DNA from: Candidatus Peregrinibacteria bacterium
Lineage (GTDB): Bacteria > Patescibacteriota > Gracilibacteria > UBA1369 > UBA12463
DNA: 9,740 nt
NCBI GenBank assembly: GCA_023245695.1
Contig: JAHFJT010000029.1
Location: 1 to 9,740, forward strand
Direction of reading: 5' to 3'
Shown: piece after piece, positions 7,131 through 9,740 of the stretch
Numbering within the stretch: the first letter of the stretch is position 1
Layout of the letters: each line of letters opens with the position of its first letter
Made by a program: the position numbers and the translations under genes
The notes under the pieces: generated by a model
What the model was told of the DNA's origin: nothing
Seen by the model: only the letters and a program-made list of their open reading frames with translations
Databases searched by the model: none

Positions 7131-7158
7131 ACTATAATCAAAAATTTCCCAAAATCAA
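7131..7158 (-). promoter_or_regulatory. Promoter of the small histidine-rich gene, with -10 touching its first ATG
   Basis: The minus strand has TTGATT (7158-7153), a 16-bp spacer and TATAGT (7136-7131), directly followed by the ATG at 7130. The start of transcription would normally lie about 7 nt inside the ORF, which argues for the internal ATG at 7097 as the translated start. Confidence 0.5.
7133..7138 (+). promoter_or_regulatory. lipA: Candidate -10 element for lipA
   Basis: A perfect TATAAT lies on the plus strand, sharing four base pairs with the -10 of the divergent gene. No good -35 is found 16-18 bp upstream and there is no TG extension, so strength is doubtful. It would give a lipA leader of about 120 nt, containing a small TTCCC/GGGAA stem (7146-7150 with 7161-7165). 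Confidence 0.35.
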
Positions 7159-7265
7159 CAGGGAATCGGGCAAAACTCGACTTGCCAGGCACGGCCGGTA
7201 TCGTCCAGCAAAAAATAAAGCTAAACCCTTTCCTCAAGCCAGAAAATCCGCTACGATTCCGTTCC

Positions 7266-8222
7266 ATGAGTATTCTCTCTCCAAAGCAGAACAAGCGACC
7301 ATCGCTCCCCGAGTGGTTCAAAATCCGACCTCCCACAACGGAGGCGTTTGCAAAAATCAAGAAACAGCTCGCCGTGACTGGTTTGAAGACCGTCTGCGAA
7401 GAGGCGCACTGTCCGAATCTCGCCGAGTGTTGGAGTGGAGGAACAGCGACCTTTATGCTGCTCGGAGAGACGTGCACACGCGGCTGCAGATTTTGTGCCG
7501 TAAAAACGGGAAATCCACATCAAGAGATTGACGAGATGGAGCCCTGGAAACTCGCGCAGTCCGTGAAAAAATTTGGACACGACTATGTGGTGTTGACGAT
7601 GGTGGCACGTGACGATTTAGAAGACGGAGGCGCCGCACATCTCGCAAAATGTATCCGTGCGATTCATCGAGAAACGCCGAAGGTACTTGTAGAAATTCTC
7701 ATCTCAGATTTGCGCGGAAAAGAGTTGTCGTTGCAGACGGTGCTGGAAAGTAGACCCGTCGTTTTGGCGCATAACATAGAGACAATCGACCGACTCACAA
7801 AATTTGTGCGTGATGGTCGCGCGAACTATGCGCAGACACTGCAGGTACTCACAAATGCAAAAAAACTCGCTCCACATATTTACACAAAATCGTCCATCAT
7901 GCTTGGACTCGGTGAGACCGAAGAAGAGGTGGTGCAGACGATGCGCGACCTGCGTGCTGTCGGTGTCGACATGCTCACGCTCGGTCAGTATCTTCCACCT
8001 ACGCCAGGTCACGTTGCACTGAAAGAGTACGTGCATCCAGATCAGTTTGCGAAACTCGAAACGATCGGTTTGGAGCTCGGGTTTATTTACGTTGCCAGTG
8101 GCCCACTCGTGCGAAGTTCCTACCGCGCGGGAGAGCTTTTTGTGAAGAACCTCTTGAACAGTCCGACTCAAAAGCCGCTTGAAATCTCACCGAAAAATTC
8201 CTACAATCAGCCAAAACCATAA
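7266..8222 (+). CDS. lipA: Lipoyl synthase (LipA), radical SAM enzyme
   Basis: This 318-residue enzyme inserts two sulfur atoms into protein-bound octanoyl groups to make the lipoyl cofactor of 2-oxoacid dehydrogenase E2 and GcvH proteins. Both iron-sulfur sites are intact: the auxiliary cluster motif C-x4-C-x5-C (Cys44, Cys49, Cys55) and the radical SAM motif CTRGCRFC (Cys70, Cys74, Cys77). The C-terminal RSSY serine ligand motif is at 283-286. Other family signatures include HNIETIDRL, TKSSIMLGLGET and LTLGQYLPPT. One local variation is TMVARDDL where the family usually reads TSVDRDDL. The start at 7266 gives the normal family length; the frame is open far upstream, but there it is antisense to other genes. 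A 78-codon ORF begins 11 nt after the stop, and the E1 alpha gene follows. No LipB or LplA gene is in view. Confidence 0.96.
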   Translation: MSILSPKQNKRPSLPEWFKIRPPTTEAFAKIKKQLAVTGLKTVCEEAHCPNLAECWSGGTATFMLLGETCTRGCRFCAVKTGNPHQEIDEMEPWKLAQSVKKFGHDYVVLTMVARDDLEDGGAAHLAKCIRAIHRETPKVLVEILISDLRGKELSLQTVLESRPVVLAHNIETIDRLTKFVRDGRANYAQTLQVLTNAKKLAPHIYTKSSIMLGLGETEEEVVQTMRDLRAVGVDMLTLGQYLPPTPGHVALKEYVHPDQFAKLETIGLELGFIYVASGPLVRSSYRAGELFVKNLLNSPTQKPLEISPKNSYNQPKP

Positions 8223-8233
8223 CCCACCTATGT

Positions 8234-8470
8234 ATGGCGCTCGATACTGAAAACCAATACCCGGATGAGACATCAAAAGTCGAAATAGCAGAAGAAAAAG
8301 ACGTATCTCGTGATGCGAAAATAACAGATCCTACCACAGCGACTCGAAGTATGCTCGCAGCCGCAGCTTTACTTACTGAGGATGACGATAGTAATGACAG
8401 CGGTTCCTGGGGGAATGGAGATGCCTGCGTGGTTATGCCTCTGCCTGGCCGAGGTTCGAGGGGATGTTAG
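8234..8470 (+). CDS. Hypothetical 78-residue acidic protein with Cys-containing tail
   Basis: This ORF fills most of the 308-nt space between lipA and the E1 alpha gene and starts 11 nt after the lipA stop, so it is probably cotranscribed. The product is hydrophilic and acidic up to about residue 60, with a short MLAAAALL segment (about 40-47) and an acidic TEDDDSND run. The tail is glycine-rich and holds two cysteines (ACVVMPLPGRGSRGC, Cys64 and Cys78). It has no signal peptide or recognisable domain, and no Shine-Dalgarno. The layout recalls a leader-plus-core peptide precursor, but no modifying enzyme is adjacent except LipA, which has another clear job. It may instead be a spurious ORF. 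Confidence 0.45.
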   Translation: MALDTENQYPDETSKVEIAEEKDVSRDAKITDPTTATRSMLAAAALLTEDDDSNDSGSWGNGDACVVMPLPGRGSRGC

Positions 8471-8486
8471 CGCATCGAAAAATAAA

Positions 8487-8515
8487 TTGCACCTGAAGCC
8501 GGAAAACCGTACCAT
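8487..8515 (+). promoter_or_regulatory. Possible promoter just before the E1 alpha gene
   Basis: TTGCAC (8487-8492) and TACCAT (8510-8515) are separated by 17 bp and match the consensus at three and four of six positions. Transcription would start near 8522, leaving a leader of only about 9 nt before the ATG at 8531. Read-through from lipA is equally possible. Confidence 0.3.
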
Positions 8516-8530
8516 GCCTGCGAACAGATA

Positions 8531-9673
8531 ATGACTCCTATGACCGACATTTTCTCACAATTCAACCCGCTCGAAGGAAAACGATTCCAGGTGATGGATG
8601 AGCAGGGCGCTATCAGCGCCGATCCCGCCCTCGCAGCCCTTATTCCCCCGGAATTGACGGACGACTGGATCAAAAACGCCTACGAAAAAATGCTCTTTAT
8701 GAAGATGGCCGATCAAAAGGCGAACAATCTCCAGCGCACGGGTCGTATGGGAACCTACGCGTCCATTCGTGGGCAAGAGGCGACACAGACCGGTGCTGCA
8801 CTTGCGATGACACCGCAAGATTGGCTTGTGCCAGCCTTCCGTGAACTTGGTGTCATGTGGATGCACGGCGTGCCAATGGAAAATATTTACGTCTACTGGA
8901 TGGGAAATGAGCTCGGCTCGCTCCCACCGCCAAATATAAACTGTATTCCAATTTCAATCGCCGTGGGCTCACAGATGCTCCATGCAGTAGGAATTGGTAT
9001 GGGAATGAAAAAGAAAAAACAGACCTCGGTCGCGGTCACATTCTTCGGAGATGGTGCGACGAGCGAAGGAGATTTTCACGAGGCGATGAACTGTGCCGGT
9101 GTCTTCAAGCCCAATACGGTGCTTATTTGTCAGAACAATCAGTGGGCGATCTCTGTTCCGCGATCGTATCAGACCAAGTCCGTAACCATCGCACAAAAGG
9201 CTCAGGCCTACGCGATTCCGGGCATACAGGTGGATGGAAATGATTTGCTTGCGATGTATATAGCGACGAAGACGGCTATGGATCGCGCCCGAGCTGGCGA
9301 GGGCGCCACACTCATCGAGGCCTACACCTATCGTCTCGGCGATCACACCACCTCTGATGATGCGAAAAAATATCGTGACCCAGCAGAAGTAGAGTTATGG
9401 AAACCAAAAGATCCGATGATCCGTCTTCAAAAATATCTCGCGGGATGCTTGCACCCCGGCACGGGGCAAAATCTCTGGTCGCAAGCCTATGAAGACGAGC
9501 TCGTCGCTCGCTACGAAAAAGAAATCGACACGATTGTCGAAAAATCGCAGAGCGTTCAGTATAATCCCGCTGACATTTTTGATTACACCTACGCGCAACT
9601 CACACCACACTTGATCGAACAGCGCACCGAATTTCTCACACGTTTGGAAATAAGTCAGGCCGAACAGGTATAG
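8531..9673 (+). CDS. pdhA: Pyruvate dehydrogenase-type E1 component, alpha subunit
   Basis: This 380-residue thiamine-diphosphate enzyme subunit, with its beta partner, decarboxylates a 2-oxo acid (most likely pyruvate) and transfers the acyl group to the lipoyl domain of E2. The thiamine-diphosphate motif runs from GDGATSEGDFHEA (173-185) to QNN (201-203). The early RGQEATQTGAALAM and WLVPAFRELGV segments and the loop YRLGDHTTSDDAKKYR (267-282) match the heterotetrameric, Gram-positive-like E1 alpha family. Length is normal. Related branched-chain 2-oxoacid or acetoin dehydrogenase alpha subunits cannot be fully excluded from sequence alone. Two in-frame starts exist, at 8531 and 8540; the first is used here. 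The neighbouring lipA supplies the cofactor for the same complex. The beta subunit gene is expected beyond the right edge. TAG stop. Confidence 0.93.
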   Translation: MTPMTDIFSQFNPLEGKRFQVMDEQGAISADPALAALIPPELTDDWIKNAYEKMLFMKMADQKANNLQRTGRMGTYASIRGQEATQTGAALAMTPQDWLVPAFRELGVMWMHGVPMENIYVYWMGNELGSLPPPNINCIPISIAVGSQMLHAVGIGMGMKKKKQTSVAVTFFGDGATSEGDFHEAMNCAGVFKPNTVLICQNNQWAISVPRSYQTKSVTIAQKAQAYAIPGIQVDGNDLLAMYIATKTAMDRARAGEGATLIEAYTYRLGDHTTSDDAKKYRDPAEVELWKPKDPMIRLQKYLAGCLHPGTGQNLWSQAYEDELVARYEKEIDTIVEKSQSVQYNPADIFDYTYAQLTPHLIEQRTEFLTRLEISQAEQV

Positions 9674-9694
9674 TGCACGTACTATGACCATGTA

Positions 9695-9716
9695 TAACTT
9701 TGTATAAGCAAAGTTA
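9695..9716 (+). repeat. Perfect 8-bp hairpin after pdhA
   Basis: TAACTTTG (9695-9702) and CAAAGTTA (9709-9716) pair across a 6-nt loop. It is AT-rich and no T-run follows, so it is not a classical terminator. Its left arm overlaps the left arm of the next repeat (9698-9733). Confidence 0.5.
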
Positions 9717-9733
9717 ATCACCACTATACAAAG
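9698..9733 (+). repeat. Alternative 9-bp inverted repeat overlapping the first hairpin
   Basis: CTTTGTATA (9698-9706) is exactly complementary to TATACAAAG (9725-9733), with an 18-nt loop. The CTTTG segment can pair with either CAAAG copy (9709-9713 or 9729-9733), so the two structures exclude each other. A direct repeat TGTATAA (9691-9697, 9701-9707) lies in the same stretch. Confidence 0.45.
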
Positions 9734-9740
9734 AAGCACT

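Noticed and set aside
6051..7265. Long upstream extension of the lipA frame (open from 6051)
   Set aside because: It would run antisense through the PilN-like gene and the small histidine-rich gene. The translation there has no family resemblance, and LipA is full length from 7266.
6752..7477. 241-codon minus-strand ORF spanning the lipA start
   Set aside because: It overlaps both lipA (antisense) and the better-looking 143-codon frame, and its translation shows no domain-like pattern.
8437..8466. tRNA-like T-loop sequence GGTTCGAGG
   Set aside because: No acceptor, D or anticodon stem can be drawn around it, and the matching 3' arm is absent.
9684..9707. Seven-codon ORF (MTMYNFV) as a leader peptide gene
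   Set aside because: It is too short to support as a gene, shows no run of one regulatory amino acid, and the downstream gene is not visible.
1..9740. TGA reassignment (code 25 or 4)
   Set aside because: TGA is unused as a stop here, but no gene contains an in-frame TGA codon, which would be expected often if it were decoded as Gly or Trp.

Overview
The window looks like a chromosomal segment from a candidate-phyla-radiation (Patescibacteria-type) bacterium, with Peregrinibacteria-like lineages as the best guess. This is inference from several signs: GC content near the middle of the range, a type IV pilus motor block, an HNH protein of the kind common in such genomes, no recognisable Shine-Dalgarno sequence before any start, and only TAA or TAG as stops. 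No marker gene (rRNA, ribosomal protein) is present to fix the taxonomy. No RNA gene, CRISPR array, insertion sequence or convincing intrinsic terminator was found.

Left part, minus strand (1-1850). Two monocistronic genes lie here, each with its own predicted promoter. One (1-681) is a membrane-anchored surface protein with an Ala/Pro/Thr-rich tail that runs off the left edge. The other (822-1658) is an HNH-endonuclease family protein. Its upstream region carries a 14-bp perfect palindrome and a run of roughly helically phased A-tracts.

Centre, minus strand (1850-6602). A compact four-gene type IV pilus operon reads, in transcription order, PilN-like, PilO-like, PilB ATPase, PilC platform. 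Gaps are 5 and 19 nt, and pilB and pilC overlap by 8 nt. A good sigma70-type promoter (TTTACA-17-TACAAT) precedes it. The ATPase lacks the usual N-terminal MshEN domain. The PilN-like protein is much longer than usual, with an extra cytoplasmic stretch of about 120 residues, and no PilM is present. Upstream and co-directional is a small histidine-rich protein of unknown function (6699-7130).

Right part, plus strand (7266-9740). Divergent from the small protein are lipA (lipoyl synthase), a 78-codon ORF of unknown function, and the alpha subunit of a pyruvate-dehydrogenase-type E1. LipA builds the lipoyl cofactor needed by the E2 partner of that E1, so this is a coherent 2-oxoacid dehydrogenase locus; the E1-beta and E2 genes probably follow beyond the right edge. 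The 67 nt after pdhA hold two overlapping, mutually exclusive inverted repeats.

The most interesting items are the reduced or remodelled pilus motor with its oversized PilN-like protein, the two unidentified small proteins, and the symmetric -10 region shared by the divergent lipA and small-protein genes. Nothing here proves a wholly new system.
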